Shown piece after piece: positions 25,317-33,970 of a stretch of 64,000 nucleotides of DNA; within the stretch, counting starts at the first letter, position 1, and every line of letters starts with the position of its first letter. The notes under the pieces were generated by a model. It was not told the origin of the DNA. It was given only the letters and a program-made list of their open reading frames with translations, and searched no databases. Source of the stretch: Ga0077560 sp046330435 (lineage in GTDB: Bacteria > Actinomycetota > Thermoleophilia > Miltoncostaeales > Miltoncostaeaceae); assembly GCA_046330435.1 (NCBI GenBank), contig JAXLST010000011.1, positions 1 to 64,000 on the forward strand, written 5' to 3'. Both the position numbers and the translations under genes were made by a program.

Positions 25317-25786
25317 ATGTCGCTCGTCGAGGAATCCATCCAGGTCGCCGTCCCGGTCCGGGAGGCGTACGACCAGTGGACGCAGTTCGAGGAGTTCCCC
25401 CGGTTCATGCGGCACGTCGAACGGATCGAGCAGCTGGACGACACCCACCTGACTGGACCGTCAACGTCGCCGGGCACCGCGAGGAGTTCGACGCCGAGAT
25501 CACCGAGCAGATCCCGGACGCCCGGATCGCGTGGCGCAGCACGTCCGGCCCGAGCCACGCCGGCGCGGTGGACTTCCACCGGCTGGGCGACGACCAGACC
25601 CAGCTCATGGTGACCATGGACTTCCAGCCGCAGGGCGCGATGGAGAAGGCCGCCGACGCGCTGGACCTGTTCGAGCGGGAGCTGCGAGAGGACCTGGGCA
25701 ACTTCCGGGAGCTCATCGAGTCCCGCGGCCAGGCGTCCGGCGAGTGGCGCGGCGAGGTGCGCCCGGAGGGCTCCGGGGAGTCGTGA
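25317..25786 (+). pseudogene. SRPBCC/polyketide-cyclase family protein with a one-base frameshift
   Basis: The gene starts at ATG 25317 with an ideal AAGGAGG. Frame 1 reads an SRPBCC START-like N-terminus (VEESIQVAVPVREAYDQWTQ, FEEFPRFMRHVERIEQLDDT). After HL at 25451 homology continues only in the next frame (WTVNVAGHREEFDAEITEQI, ARIAWRSTSGPSHAGAVDFH, then LGDDQTQLMVTMDFQPQG) to the stop at 25786. One C inserted between 25451 and 25452 would restore the expected THLHW junction. Intact members of this family (COG5637) are about 150 residues and are often membrane-stress proteins. This is either a real lesion or an assembly error. Confidence 0.85.
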
Positions 25787-25884
25787 CACCCCGTTAGCGG
25801 TCGGGGAGGAGCGGGTACCGGGTCGGCGATGCGCATGCGCCGCCCCGGGACCGGTCCCCCCGCCCCGCCCTCATCGGTGTCTCG

Positions 25885-28800
25885 TTGACCGCCCCGCCGG
25901 GGGCGGTCCCCCCGCAGGTCCACGACACCGGCCGGCTCGCCGCGGTGGCCGCGACGCGCCTGCTCGACACCGCCCCCGAGTCGCCGTTCGACGACCTGGC
26001 CCGGCTCGCCGCGGAGGTGCTGCGGGCCCCGCTGGCGTTCGTGACCCTCGTGGACGGCGAGCGCTCGTTCTGGAAGGCCTGCGTGGGCGTGGGCCCCGGG
26101 CTGCGCCAGAACCCCGTGGAGGAGTCGTTCTGCCAGTACGTCATCGAGACGCCCGCGCCGCTGCTGGTGGGCGACACGCGCCTGGACCCGGTGACGGCCG
26201 CGAACCCCTCGATCGAGGCGATGGGGGTGCTCGCCTGGGCGGGCGTGCCGCTCATGTCCCCCGACGGTCACGTCCTGGGGTCGTTCTGCGTGGTCGACAC
26301 CGTGCCGCGGGAGTGGACGGAGGCGGACGAGCGCACGCTGCTGGCGCTCTCGCGGGCGGCCGCCACCGAGATCGCGCTGCGCGCCGGGCTCGCGGCCGCC
26401 GAGACCTCCCGCGACCGCCTCAAGCGGCTCCACGCGCTGAGCGAGCGCGTCAACGACGCCACCACCAAGGGCCGAGTGTCGCGGACGTTCCTGGGTGAGG
26501 GCCTGCGCGCCGTCGGCGCCACCGGCGGGTCGCTGCGGCTGGTGGACGCCTCCGGCAGCGCACTGGAGATGGTGTCCTCCGCCGGCGCCACCGGCCGTTT
26601 CGCGGACCGGCTGGGGCACGCCATCCCCGTATCCGGGGCGTTCGCATGCTCACAGGCGTTCTGCGCCCGGGTGCCCATGGTCATCGCCGACCGGGACGAG
26701 CTGGCCGCCCGGCTCCCGGAGACCGCCGGCGCACTCGACGGGCTCCCGGTCGCCGCCTTCAGCGCGCTGCCGCTGCTGGACCGGGCGGAGAACGCGATGG
26801 GCGTGCTCACGCTGTCGTTCGACCGGCCGCGGTCCTTCGACGACGCGGAGATGGAGTTCCTGGAGGCCCTGGCGACGCTGTGCGCCCAGACCCTGGGGCG
26901 CGTGGAGCTGTTCGAGGCCGAGCGCCGGTCCCGGGAGGGGGTGGAGCGGCTGCAGGCCGTCACCGCCGGCCTGGCCTCGGCGGTGACCGTGGCGGACGTC
27001 GCCGCGGTGGCGGCGGGCGCGGCCCGCCGGGCGCTCGGCGCGGACCGCGCGGAGCTGGCCCTGCCCGGGGGGGCGACGGCGCCGCCGCCCGGCGCCGGCG
27101 ACGAGGCGCGCTTCATGGAGACCGCCGCGCAGGTGCGCGCCGCCGGCCGGGGGCATGGCCGGGATGGCGCCGCGGCGTGGCTGCCGCTGCGCCGCGGCGC
27201 CACCGCCCTGGGGGCCCTGCGCCTGGGCTTCGACGAGGAGCGGGTGTTCGGGGCGCGCGAACGGGCGCTGATGGCGACGGTGGCCGACCAGCTCCGCGAC
27301 GCCCTGGAGCGGGCCGGGTTGCACGAGGCGACGCGGCGCGACCACCGCCGGGCCGCGTTCGTGAACGCCGCGTCGGCGCGCCTGGACGCCGCGACCGGGG
27401 TGGAGGCGCGGGCCCAGGCCCTCGCGGATCTCCTGGTGCCGGCCATCGCGGACTTCGCCACCGTGGAGCTCCCCGGCCCGCGGCGCCCGCGCCTCGCGGG
27501 CCTGCGCCACGTGGACCGCGGACGCGCCGAGGCCCTGCGGCGCATGCGCGGCCGCATCCCGGGCCCGGCGTCACCCGACCCGCGGGGATGGCCCTCCCCC
27601 GCGCGCGAACTGGAGATCCCGCTCGTGATCCGCGACGCCCCGGTGGGCACCCTGTACCTGGGCAACGGCCCGGAGCGCGGGGCCCTGGGCGCCGAGGAGC
27701 GTCGCACGGCCGAGGAGGTCGCGTCCCACGCGGCCCTGTGCCTGGAGAACGCCCGGCTGTACGAGCAAGAGCAGCACATCGCGCGCACGTTGCAGCGCAG
27801 CCTGCTGCCGGCGTCCCTGCCCCGGGTGGACGGCCTGGAGATCGCCACCTCCTACCTGGCGACCGGCGACGCCAACGAGGTGGGCGGGGACTTCTACGAC
27901 GTGTTCCCGGTGCCGGGCGGGACGATGGCCGTGGTGGGCGACGTGTGCGGCAAGGGCCCCGAGGCGGCCCGGCTCACGGCGATGTGCCGGCACACCGTCC
28001 GGGCCGCCGCGCTGAACGGCGAGCGCGACCCCGCGGCCATCGTGGCCCTGCTCAACCGCTCGATGCTGCTGGGCGCAGGGCAGCTCGAGTTCTGCACCCT
28101 GGCCCTCGTGCGGCTCGAGCCCCGGCAGGACGGCGCGGTCTGGCTGGAGTGCTGCGTCGCCGGCCACCCGCCGCCCCTGGTCCTGCGCGCCGGCGGCCGC
28201 GTGGACGCCCTCACCTCACGCGGCGGCCTGGTGGGCGTGGCCGCCGACACCCCGTACGGCGCGACCACGGCGGCGCTGGCCCCCGGCGACGCGCTGGTGC
28301 TGCACACCGACGGGCTGGTGGAGGCGGGACGGCGCGGCACCCAGTTCGGTGAGGAGCGGCTGCGGCGCGTCCTGAGCGGGCAGGCCGGGTCGGCCGCCGC
28401 AGAGGTCGTCCGGGCGCTGGAGGACGAGCTCCATCGGCACGCCGGCGGGGCGGACCTGCGCGACGACGTCGCGATCCTCGCCGTCCGCGTGCGCGGGGAG
28501 GGCGTGAGCCGCTTCCGCCGCCAGGTGCCGGCGCACCCCGCGCAGCTGGCCGGGCTGCGTGGCGGCCTGCGACGCTGGCTCGACGGGCGGGGGCTCGCGC
28601 CCGGGGCCGTCGACGACCTCATCCTGGCGGCGGGGGAGGCGTGCTCCAACGCCGTCGAGCACGCGTACCGGCGGCGCCCGGGCGACCTGCACGTCACCGC
28701 CTGGTCGGACGCCGGCCGCGTGACGGTGACGGTCGCCGACCGCGGCGCCTGGGACCCCTCCCCCGCCCGCCCCGACCGCGGCCACGGACTCGCCCTGATG

Positions 28801-29235
28801 CGCGCGCTGTCCGACGACACCGAGATCGCCCACGGGCCGAGCGGCACGCGCGTGCACCTGCGGGCGGTGCGCACCGGGGGTGCGCCCGCACCCCCGGACC
28901 CCGCCGCGGACCCCGGTCCTCAGGGCGCGGGGACGGAACTCCGGGACGGGGCGGTGGTCGTCGCGGGCGACATCGACCTGGCCACCGCACCCGGCCTTCG
29001 CGCGGCGCTGGCCGCGGCGCGGGAACATTGGGAGGTGGTGATGCTCGACCTCTCACGCACGACCTACCTCGACAGCGCCGGCCTGCGCGTCCTGTTCGGG
29101 CTCGCGGCCGAGTTCCGCGACTCGGGCGGGGGGCTCGAGGTGATCGCCCCGCCGGGCGCCCACGCCCGCCAGGTCCTGGACGTGGTGGGGGCCGGCGAGG
29201 TCATGCGCCTGCACGACGCGAGACCGGCCCGATGA
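25885..29235 (+). CDS. Multi-domain GAF-SpoIIE phosphatase-HATPase-STAS signalling protein
   Basis: 1116 residues from TTG 25885, the only early start; no clear ribosome site. Domains in order: four GAF-like sensor units (about 34-168, 182-340, 352-472, 488-622), a PP2C/SpoIIE phosphatase (628-872; EVGGDFYDVF, VGDVCGKGPEAA, LVLHTDGLVEAG, LRDDVAILAV), an RsbW/SpoIIAB-like HATPase (878-995; GEACSNAVEHAY, GHGLALMRAL), and a STAS domain (1015-1112; LDLSRTTYLDSAGLRVLFG). It thus combines the phosphatase, anti-sigma kinase and anti-anti-sigma parts of the partner-switching stress pathway in one soluble chain. It overlaps the STAS gene by ATGA. The ligands of the GAF domains are unknown. Two perfect palindromes (25831-25840, 25847-25858) precede it. 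Confidence 0.85.
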   Translation: MTAPPGAVPPQVHDTGRLAAVAATRLLDTAPESPFDDLARLAAEVLRAPLAFVTLVDGERSFWKACVGVGPGLRQNPVEESFCQYVIETPAPLLVGDTRLDPVTAANPSIEAMGVLAWAGVPLMSPDGHVLGSFCVVDTVPREWTEADERTLLALSRAAATEIALRAGLAAAETSRDRLKRLHALSERVNDATTKGRVSRTFLGEGLRAVGATGGSLRLVDASGSALEMVSSAGATGRFADRLGHAIPVSGAFACSQAFCARVPMVIADRDELAARLPETAGALDGLPVAAFSALPLLDRAENAMGVLTLSFDRPRSFDDAEMEFLEALATLCAQTLGRVELFEAERRSREGVERLQAVTAGLASAVTVADVAAVAAGAARRALGADRAELALPGGATAPPPGAGDEARFMETAAQVRAAGRGHGRDGAAAWLPLRRGATALGALRLGFDEERVFGARERALMATVADQLRDALERAGLHEATRRDHRRAAFVNAASARLDAATGVEARAQALADLLVPAIADFATVELPGPRRPRLAGLRHVDRGRAEALRRMRGRIPGPASPDPRGWPSPARELEIPLVIRDAPVGTLYLGNGPERGALGAEERRTAEEVASHAALCLENARLYEQEQHIARTLQRSLLPASLPRVDGLEIATSYLATGDANEVGGDFYDVFPVPGGTMAVVGDVCGKGPEAARLTAMCRHTVRAAALNGERDPAAIVALLNRSMLLGAGQLEFCTLALVRLEPRQDGAVWLECCVAGHPPPLVLRAGGRVDALTSRGGLVGVAADTPYGATTAALAPGDALVLHTDGLVEAGRRGTQFGEERLRRVLSGQAGSAAAEVVRALEDELHRHAGGADLRDDVAILAVRVRGEGVSRFRRQVPAHPAQLAGLRGGLRRWLDGRGLAPGAVDDLILAAGEACSNAVEHAYRRRPGDLHVTAWSDAGRVTVTVADRGAWDPSPARPDRGHGLALMRALSDDTEIAHGPSGTRVHLRAVRTGGAPAPPDPAADPGPQGAGTELRDGAVVVAGDIDLATAPGLRAALAAAREHWEVVMLDLSRTTYLDSAGLRVLFGLAAEFRDSGGGLEVIAPPGAHARQVLDVVGAGEVMRLHDARPAR

Positions 29236-29597
29236 CCTCCCTCACCCGCACCGGCCCGGGGGCGCCCAGCCCCGACGGGCAGGAGCACTTCCACGCCCGC
29301 CTCACCGCCGGCCGCGGCACCACCGTGATGGTGCTGGACGGTGAGTTCGACCTCGCCGCCTACGAGCTCTTCATGCAGACCCTCGCCCGGGTCGTGGCGG
29401 AAGACCGGCCGGTGGAGATCGACACGTCCCGGGTCACGCTCATCGACTCCACGGGGCTGCGGGGCCTGCTGCAGGCCCGCAACCTGCTGGGCGCCGAGCG
29501 CGTGCTCCTGGTGAACCCCTCCACGGAGGTGACCCGCCTGCTGGCGATGTCGGGCACCCGGCACCTGTTCCACATCTCGGAGCAGCCCCGGGCGTAG
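29232..29597 (+). CDS. STAS-domain anti-sigma-factor antagonist
   Basis: 121 residues from ATG 29232, coupled to the multi-domain gene by ATGA. The STAS core is VMVLDGEFDLAAYELFMQTL, VEIDTSRVTLIDSTGLRGLL; the Ser in LIDSTGL is the expected phosphorylation site. It has the size of RsbV/SpoIIAA. When unphosphorylated it should bind an anti-sigma kinase and free the sigma factor. Likely partners are the HATPase of the preceding protein or the separate kinase at 32103. Confidence 0.85.
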   Translation: MTSLTRTGPGAPSPDGQEHFHARLTAGRGTTVMVLDGEFDLAAYELFMQTLARVVAEDRPVEIDTSRVTLIDSTGLRGLLQARNLLGAERVLLVNPSTEVTRLLAMSGTRHLFHISEQPRA

Positions 29598-29600
29598 CCC

Positions 29601-30050
29601 TCAGCGGCGCAGGAGCAGCACCAGGGCGACGCCCACCAGCACGACCGCGGTCACGCGTTCCCACGTGAGCGGCAGCGCCGGCACGCCCAGCCACCCGAAG
29701 CGGTCGATGAGCGTGCCCGCCACCAGCTGGCCGGCGATGACCGCCACGAAGGTCACGGTCACGCCCACCCGCGGCACGGCCAGCAGGCCGACCACCACGA
29801 AGAACGCGCCGATGGCGCCGCCGAGGTACGCCCACCAGGGCCCGCCCCCGACGTGGGAGAGGTTGCCCGCCTGGCCCGTCACCACCAGCGCAACCACCAG
29901 GAAGGCGAGACCGGTGGTGAACGACACCACGGCGCTGCCGAACGGCGAGTCCAGCGCCGTGCGCAGGCGCGCGTTGATGGGCGCCTGGGCGGCGAGCAGC
30001 GCCCCGCCCATGAGGGGCAGGACGGCGTACAGGATGCGGCTGCTGGTCAC
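29601..30050 (-). CDS. DMT-superfamily YdcZ/DUF606 membrane protein
   Basis: 149 residues from GTG at 30048-30050, the usual length of the DUF606/YdcZ family. Five hydrophobic helices are visible: ILYAVLPLMGGALLAAQAPI (with the family's NARLRTALDSPFGSAVVSF), AFLVVALVVTG, YLGGAIGAFFVVVGLLAVP, VTVTFVAVIAGQLVAGTLID and VTAVVLVGVALVLLL. Members are half-size drug/metabolite-transporter-like proteins that pair up; the substrate is unknown. It is the last gene of a three-gene minus-strand run (SnoaL-like, exported Ig-like, YdcZ). Confidence 0.8.
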   Translation of the reverse strand: MTSSRILYAVLPLMGGALLAAQAPINARLRTALDSPFGSAVVSFTTGLAFLVVALVVTGQAGNLSHVGGGPWWAYLGGAIGAFFVVVGLLAVPRVGVTVTFVAVIAGQLVAGTLIDRFGWLGVPALPLTWERVTAVVLVGVALVLLLRR

Positions 30051-30069
30051 GCTCGCACGGTCCCGGGGA

Positions 30070-31098
30070 TCAGCGGACGGCCCGGAACCAGCTGATGCCC
30101 ATCGGCGCGGCGGCGTACCGGCCGCGGGCACCCAGGTAGGGCCACACGCGCCACACGTAGCGCTGGCCCGGCACGAGCCGGCGCGGCGGCATGCGCAGCG
30201 AGGTGCCGCGCGGGAACGCCGACAGCACCTTCACGAACCGGGTCCCCGAGATGCGGAACACCTGGACGTTGTAGAGCGTCGCCGCGCCGGACCTCCGCCA
30301 CCGCAGCACGCCGCGGCGCGGCAGGCGCGACCCGGGGGAGGGCCGCAGCACGCGCGCGTTGCGGACCTTCGGCGCCGCGGGCCGTCCCTGGGTCCCGGCC
30401 GGGACGGGGGCCGGCGGGGTCTCGGTCACCGGCGTCGCCGGCGGCGGGGGCGGGAGCACCGGCTCCGGTTCGATGCGGTATGTCACGGTGAGCGCCGAGA
30501 CGTTCCCGGCCGCGTCCGTGGCCGTCACCGTGAACGGGCGGGACCCCCAGGTGGCGGGGTCCGCCGTGCCGCTGGGCACCGGGGAACCGGCCGGCACGGT
30601 GCCCGCGCACGGCGCCGCCGGCGCCGCACCGGAGCGGTCGCCGGTGAACGGGCAGGAGAACGCGGCGGCGAGCACGGCGCCGGGGCGCAGCACCGCCCCG
30701 GGCGCGGGGGCGGTGACCACCGGCGCGGGCGGCGGCGTCGCATCGACGCGCAGCGGCACGCCGGGGGTGCTCTGCAGCGTCACCGTCGCCGTGTCCTCGA
30801 AGGGCCGGAGGGTGGTGAACGTCGCGGTCCGCGTGATCGGCACCGTCGCCCCGGCGGCGTCGGTCCCGGCCCCGTCCCCGAGGACCTCGGCGGCCGGGCA
30901 CTCGGCGACGGTCTCGAACGGCCGCGGCGTGCAGGTGTAGGCGGCGTTCACCGGGACCCGGTACCAGCCGTTCCCGCCGTTCACGCCCTCGGCGTACGCG
31001 GGGGTGAGCGTGACGGTCACCGTGCCGGCGACGGCGGGCGCGGCGGCCCCCAGCAGGGCGGCGCACGCGGCGACGGCTGGGAGACGGCGCCCACTCAT
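30070..31098 (-). CDS. Exported protein with Ig-like region and proline linker
   Basis: 342 residues from ATG at 31096-31098; the longer open frame upstream is not supported. Residues 1-23 (RRLPAVAACAALLGAAAPAV core) are a signal peptide. Mature regions: VTVTLTPAYAEGVNGGNGWY with paired cysteines, an Ig-like stretch ending in RPFTVTATDAAGNVSALTVT, a linker PEPVLPPPPPATPVTETPPA, and a C-terminal domain with W-rich strands (YVWRVWPYLG). No enzyme motif is seen. It is coupled to the SnoaL-like gene by ATGA; 19 bases separate it from the YdcZ gene. The combination has no obvious shared function. Confidence 0.65.
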   Translation of the reverse strand: MSGRRLPAVAACAALLGAAAPAVAGTVTVTLTPAYAEGVNGGNGWYRVPVNAAYTCTPRPFETVAECPAAEVLGDGAGTDAAGATVPITRTATFTTLRPFEDTATVTLQSTPGVPLRVDATPPPAPVVTAPAPGAVLRPGAVLAAAFSCPFTGDRSGAAPAAPCAGTVPAGSPVPSGTADPATWGSRPFTVTATDAAGNVSALTVTYRIEPEPVLPPPPPATPVTETPPAPVPAGTQGRPAAPKVRNARVLRPSPGSRLPRRGVLRWRRSGAATLYNVQVFRISGTRFVKVLSAFPRGTSLRMPPRRLVPGQRYVWRVWPYLGARGRYAAAPMGISWFRAVR

Positions 31099-31472
31099 CC
31101 GGTCCAGAACTGCTCGATCGCCGCCGGGTCGTCCACCGCCACGCGCACGCGGGCGACCAGGCCGTCCTCGACGGTGATGAAGAGCGTCTGCAGGGAGTCG
31201 AGGGTGCGCCCGTCGCGCCGGCCGCTGTTGCGGACGACCGCCGCGGCCCGGTCGCCGTGCGCGCGCAGCGCAAGGGTCTCGGTGCCGAACTCCTCGGTGT
31301 CCTCCCATGCGGCGGCCACCTGGGCCACCAGCCCGTCGCGGCCCTCCACCGGCCCGTGCACCGGGCTCTCCCACACGGCGTCCGGGGCGGTGAGCGCGCT
31401 CAGGGCGCCGAGGTCCGCCGCCGCCCGGGCGGCGAGCCACCGGCCGACGACATCGGGCACCAGGTCGGGCAT
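31095..31472 (-). CDS. SnoaL-like (NTF2-fold) protein
   Basis: 125 residues from ATG at 31470-31472. NTF2-like pattern: VGRWLAARAAADLGALSALT, PDAVWESPVHGPVEGRDGL, then LALRAHGDRAAAVVRNSGRR and LFITVEDGLVARVRVAVDD. Most such proteins bind or isomerise small molecules; the substrate is unknown. First gene of the three-gene minus-strand run; it overlaps the next gene by ATGA. Confidence 0.78.
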   Translation of the reverse strand: MPDLVPDVVGRWLAARAAADLGALSALTAPDAVWESPVHGPVEGRDGLVAQVAAAWEDTEEFGTETLALRAHGDRAAAVVRNSGRRDGRTLDSLQTLFITVEDGLVARVRVAVDDPAAIEQFWTG

Positions 31473-31535
31473 GGGAGGATCCTCTCTCTGGTTGACGAGG
31501 ACCCCGTACCCGCCCATCCGACCGGCCACTCCCGC

Positions 31536-32096
31536 TTGCATCACGGCGCGCACGATACCGCGGCGGCCTGGTACGCCGCGTACGGCAGCAACACCCGCTG
31601 GGAGGGGCTGCGCCGCTATCTGGGCCCCGGGGCCCGCATGCCCGAGGACCGGTGGATCACGATCCCGCACGCCCTCCGCTTCGCCGGGGCGTCGCGGCGG
31701 TGGGATGGCGGGGTGGCGTTCGTGACCGTGGCCCCCGGCCCGCCGACGCCGGCGCGGGCATGGCGGCTCACGGCCGCGCAGCTGCACATGGTGGCGGCCG
31801 CCGAGAACGGCGTGCCGGACCTCCCGCCACCGCCGGACCCGGGCGGCCTTCCCGTGGGGGCCGTTGCCCGGCTGGCCGTGGACCTGAGCCCGGACGGCAC
31901 CCTGGGCAAGTACGACGCCCTGCTGCGCCTGGCCGACATCGACGGCCTGCCCGCCGTGACGCTCACCACCACGCATGCGCTGCCGGCCCGCGCACCGGGC
32001 GCCGCCTACCTGGCGGCCTGCCGGGAGGGGCTGGCCGGGCGGCTGGCCGACGTGGACGCGCACCTCGCCGCCGCCATCGCCCGCGGCGGGGGCTGA
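31536..32096 (+). CDS. Gamma-glutamylcyclotransferase-like protein
   Basis: About 186 residues from TTG 31536; the start is uncertain because no in-frame ATG or GTG with a ribosome site precedes the conserved part. AAWYAAYGSNTRWEGLRRYL carries the YGSN motif of the GGCT/AIG2 (BtrG-like) fold, and RFAGASRRWDGGVAFVTVAP follows as the second conserved strand. The GGCT fold cyclises gamma-glutamyl amines, releasing 5-oxoproline; the specific amine is unknown. It is divergent from the SnoaL gene and convergent with the RsbW-like gene. Confidence 0.68.
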   Translation: MHHGAHDTAAAWYAAYGSNTRWEGLRRYLGPGARMPEDRWITIPHALRFAGASRRWDGGVAFVTVAPGPPTPARAWRLTAAQLHMVAAAENGVPDLPPPPDPGGLPVGAVARLAVDLSPDGTLGKYDALLRLADIDGLPAVTLTTTHALPARAPGAAYLAACREGLAGRLADVDAHLAAAIARGGG

Positions 32097-32102
32097 GCGG
32101 CC

Positions 32103-32516
32103 TCAGCCCCCGGGGAGCGCGAAGCCGAGCACCACGCGGGTCCCGGGCACCCGGTCGAGCACGTGGAACTCGTCGCAGAGGGCGCGCATGAGGCTCGTGC
32201 CGAGGCCCGCCCCGGCGGTCGATGACACGGCGGCCGCCCGGCCGCAGCCGTGGTCGTCGACCATGAAGCGCAGCACCCCGGACTCGCAGGCGAACGACAG
32301 GTGCACCGCGCCGTCACCGCCCGGGTAGGCGTGCATCACCGCGTTGGCGACGGCCTCCGACATGGCCAGGCGCAGGGAGTCGAGGGCGTCCGCACCCAGG
32401 CCCCGGGCGGCGGCCTCCGCCGCCGCCCAGACCCTCGCGTGGCGCACGCTCGCCGGGACCGCGGGGAGCCGCAGCCGTTCGGCGCGCTGGGTCTGGGGTC
32501 GTTCCCCCGTCGTCAT
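32103..32516 (-). CDS. RsbW-like serine kinase/anti-sigma regulatory factor
   Basis: 137 residues from ATG at 32514-32516 with GAGGAC just upstream. It has the HATPase_c fold of anti-sigma factors: SLRLAMSEAVANAVMHAYPG (N-box), RFMVDDHGCGR (G1) and GLGTSLMRALCDEF (G2). It would bind a stress sigma factor and phosphorylate a STAS antagonist, perhaps the one at 29232. No sigma factor gene is in the window. A SigB-like promoter precedes it, as expected for an autoregulated anti-sigma gene. Confidence 0.82.
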   Translation of the reverse strand: MTTGERPQTQRAERLRLPAVPASVRHARVWAAAEAAARGLGADALDSLRLAMSEAVANAVMHAYPGGDGAVHLSFACESGVLRFMVDDHGCGRAAAVSSTAGAGLGTSLMRALCDEFHVLDRVPGTRVVLGFALPGG

Positions 32517-32593
32517 GTCCTCGTTCCGTGGTGGCCGCGGGCCGCCGCCGCCGTGGTGAGCCCATGTTGCCGGGTCGGGCGGTGAACCGTGAC

Positions 32594-32620
32594 ATTCCCT
32601 CGATCAAGACTGGACGAAAC
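32594..32620 (-). promoter_or_regulatory. SigB/SigF-like promoter before the anti-sigma gene
   Basis: Read on the minus strand, GTTT (32620-32617) is followed after 17 bases by GGGAAT (32599-32594), close to the alternative-sigma consensus GTTT-N14-17-GGG(T/A)A(T/A). It lies 77 bases upstream of the RsbW-like start. It was found by eye, so chance matching cannot be excluded. Confidence 0.4.
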
Positions 32621-32768
32621 CGGGGGCGGTGTCCACGCAACCGGGCGGGAATTGGCGCGACCGGACCGGGCGGCCCCGCCTCCACGGCGTCGGTCCCGGG
32701 GCCTTCCCGGCGGCCGGCCGCCGGAATCGCGGGACGCCGGTTCGCGGGGCGGGCGGCACGGGTAGGAC

Positions 32769-33251
32769 GTGGTCGTGGAGGACCGGGCCCATCTGCGGAT
32801 CTACCTGTCGGAGCGCATCGCCCTGATGCACGCCGCGATGCGGCTCGCGCGCCGGATGCGCGGCGCCCCCGGCGAGCCGGGCATGGGGCCCCTGCGGGAC
32901 GAGGCGCTCGATGCACTGGCCGACGACGCCGCCACGCTCACGTCGTTCCTGCGCCAGGTGGGGGCGATGCCGCCGCGCCTGCGCATCGCCGGGGCCGTGG
33001 TCGGCGAGCGCCTGGGGCGCCTGAAGCTCAACGGGCGGCTCACCGGCCGCTCGCCGCTGTCGGGCCTGCAGGAGCTGGACGGGATGCTGGCCCTGCTGGA
33101 CCTCGCCGCCGGAGCGTGGGCGGCCATCGACGACGCCGCCGTCGCGGCGCGCGAGGTGGTGGGCGGCCGGGAGGAACGGCTGCGGGACCTCGCGGCGCGC
33201 ATGGCGGTGTACCGCCGGGGCCGGGCGGTGGAGGCCCTGTCCGCCGCATGA
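32769..33251 (+). CDS. Hypothetical helical protein, first gene of the DUF1990 operon
   Basis: 160 residues from GTG 32769 (GTG 32775 also fits), with GTAGGA upstream. It is predicted all-helical and soluble (ERIALMHAAMRLARRMRGAP, ALDALADDAATLTSFLRQVG, ELDGMLALLDLAAGAWAAID), suggesting a four- or five-helix bundle. I do not recognise a family; no ferritin-type metal ligand pairs stand out. It overlaps the first DUF1990 gene by ATGA. Confidence 0.6.
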   Translation: MVVEDRAHLRIYLSERIALMHAAMRLARRMRGAPGEPGMGPLRDEALDALADDAATLTSFLRQVGAMPPRLRIAGAVVGERLGRLKLNGRLTGRSPLSGLQELDGMLALLDLAAGAWAAIDDAAVAAREVVGGREERLRDLAARMAVYRRGRAVEALSAA

Positions 33252-33970
33252 GGTTCCCCACGGGGCAGCTGCTGGTGGACGCCGCCGTGCGGGCGCGGTG
33301 GGCCGCCGGCTGGGGCGCCGGCCTGGCCGTGGCGCTGCTGCGGCACGCCGTCGCCCAGCCCCGCATCGAGCGGCGCCGCACCGTCGAGCCGGGCCGTGAC
33401 CCGGCCGTCGCGGACCGCCCGGTGCCCGGGGATCCGGGCGCCGTGCAGACCCGCGCCGACGGCGCCGGCCCGTCGTTCCGCCGCCGCTACGCCGTGCGCG
33501 TGCGGGGCCACCATCGCTCCCCGGAGGAGCTCATCGACGGCATCGCGCGGGACCCCAACGCCGCCGCGCCGTTCGAGGTCGCGCGCTTCGTGAAGACCTC
33601 CGGGCTGCTGGGGGAGATGCGGACCGGTGACGAGTACCTGGTGTGGATGCCCGGCCCGTGGAACGGCCCGGTGCGCGTCGCCGACCGGGAGCCCGCGTCG
33701 TTCCGGCTGGCGACCCTGAACGGCCACATGGAGGCCGGGGAGATCGAGTTCCGGGCACGTGAGGAGTCCGGCGAGCTCGTGTTCGAGATCGAGTCGGCGG
33801 CCCGCAGCGGGAGCCGCCCGTTCGGGCTGGTGTACGGACCGCTGCGGCTCGCCCGGGAGGCGCAGCTGTACATGTGGGCCCAGTTCTGCCGCCACGTCGC
33901 CGCGATGGCCGGCGGGGAGCCCGGCCCCGTGGTGGTCGAGACCCGCACCTACCCCGACGACCATGGCTGA
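33248..33970 (+). CDS. DUF1990 family protein, copy 1 (N-terminally extended)
   Basis: 240 residues from ATG 33248. After an extension of ~65 residues (a hydrophobic helix VRARWAAGWGAGLAVALLRH, then a charged linker) come the DUF1990-type strands: FVKTSGLLGEMRTGDEYLVW, RLATLNGHMEAGEIEFRARE, LVFEIESAARSGSRPFGLVY and the helix EAQLYMWAQFCRHVA. DUF1990 proteins are an SRPBCC-like group of unknown function. It overlaps the next DUF1990 gene by eight bases. The hydrophobic N-terminus may bind the membrane. Confidence 0.72.
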   Translation: MRFPTGQLLVDAAVRARWAAGWGAGLAVALLRHAVAQPRIERRRTVEPGRDPAVADRPVPGDPGAVQTRADGAGPSFRRRYAVRVRGHHRSPEELIDGIARDPNAAAPFEVARFVKTSGLLGEMRTGDEYLVWMPGPWNGPVRVADREPASFRLATLNGHMEAGEIEFRAREESGELVFEIESAARSGSRPFGLVYGPLRLAREAQLYMWAQFCRHVAAMAGGEPGPVVVETRTYPDDHG

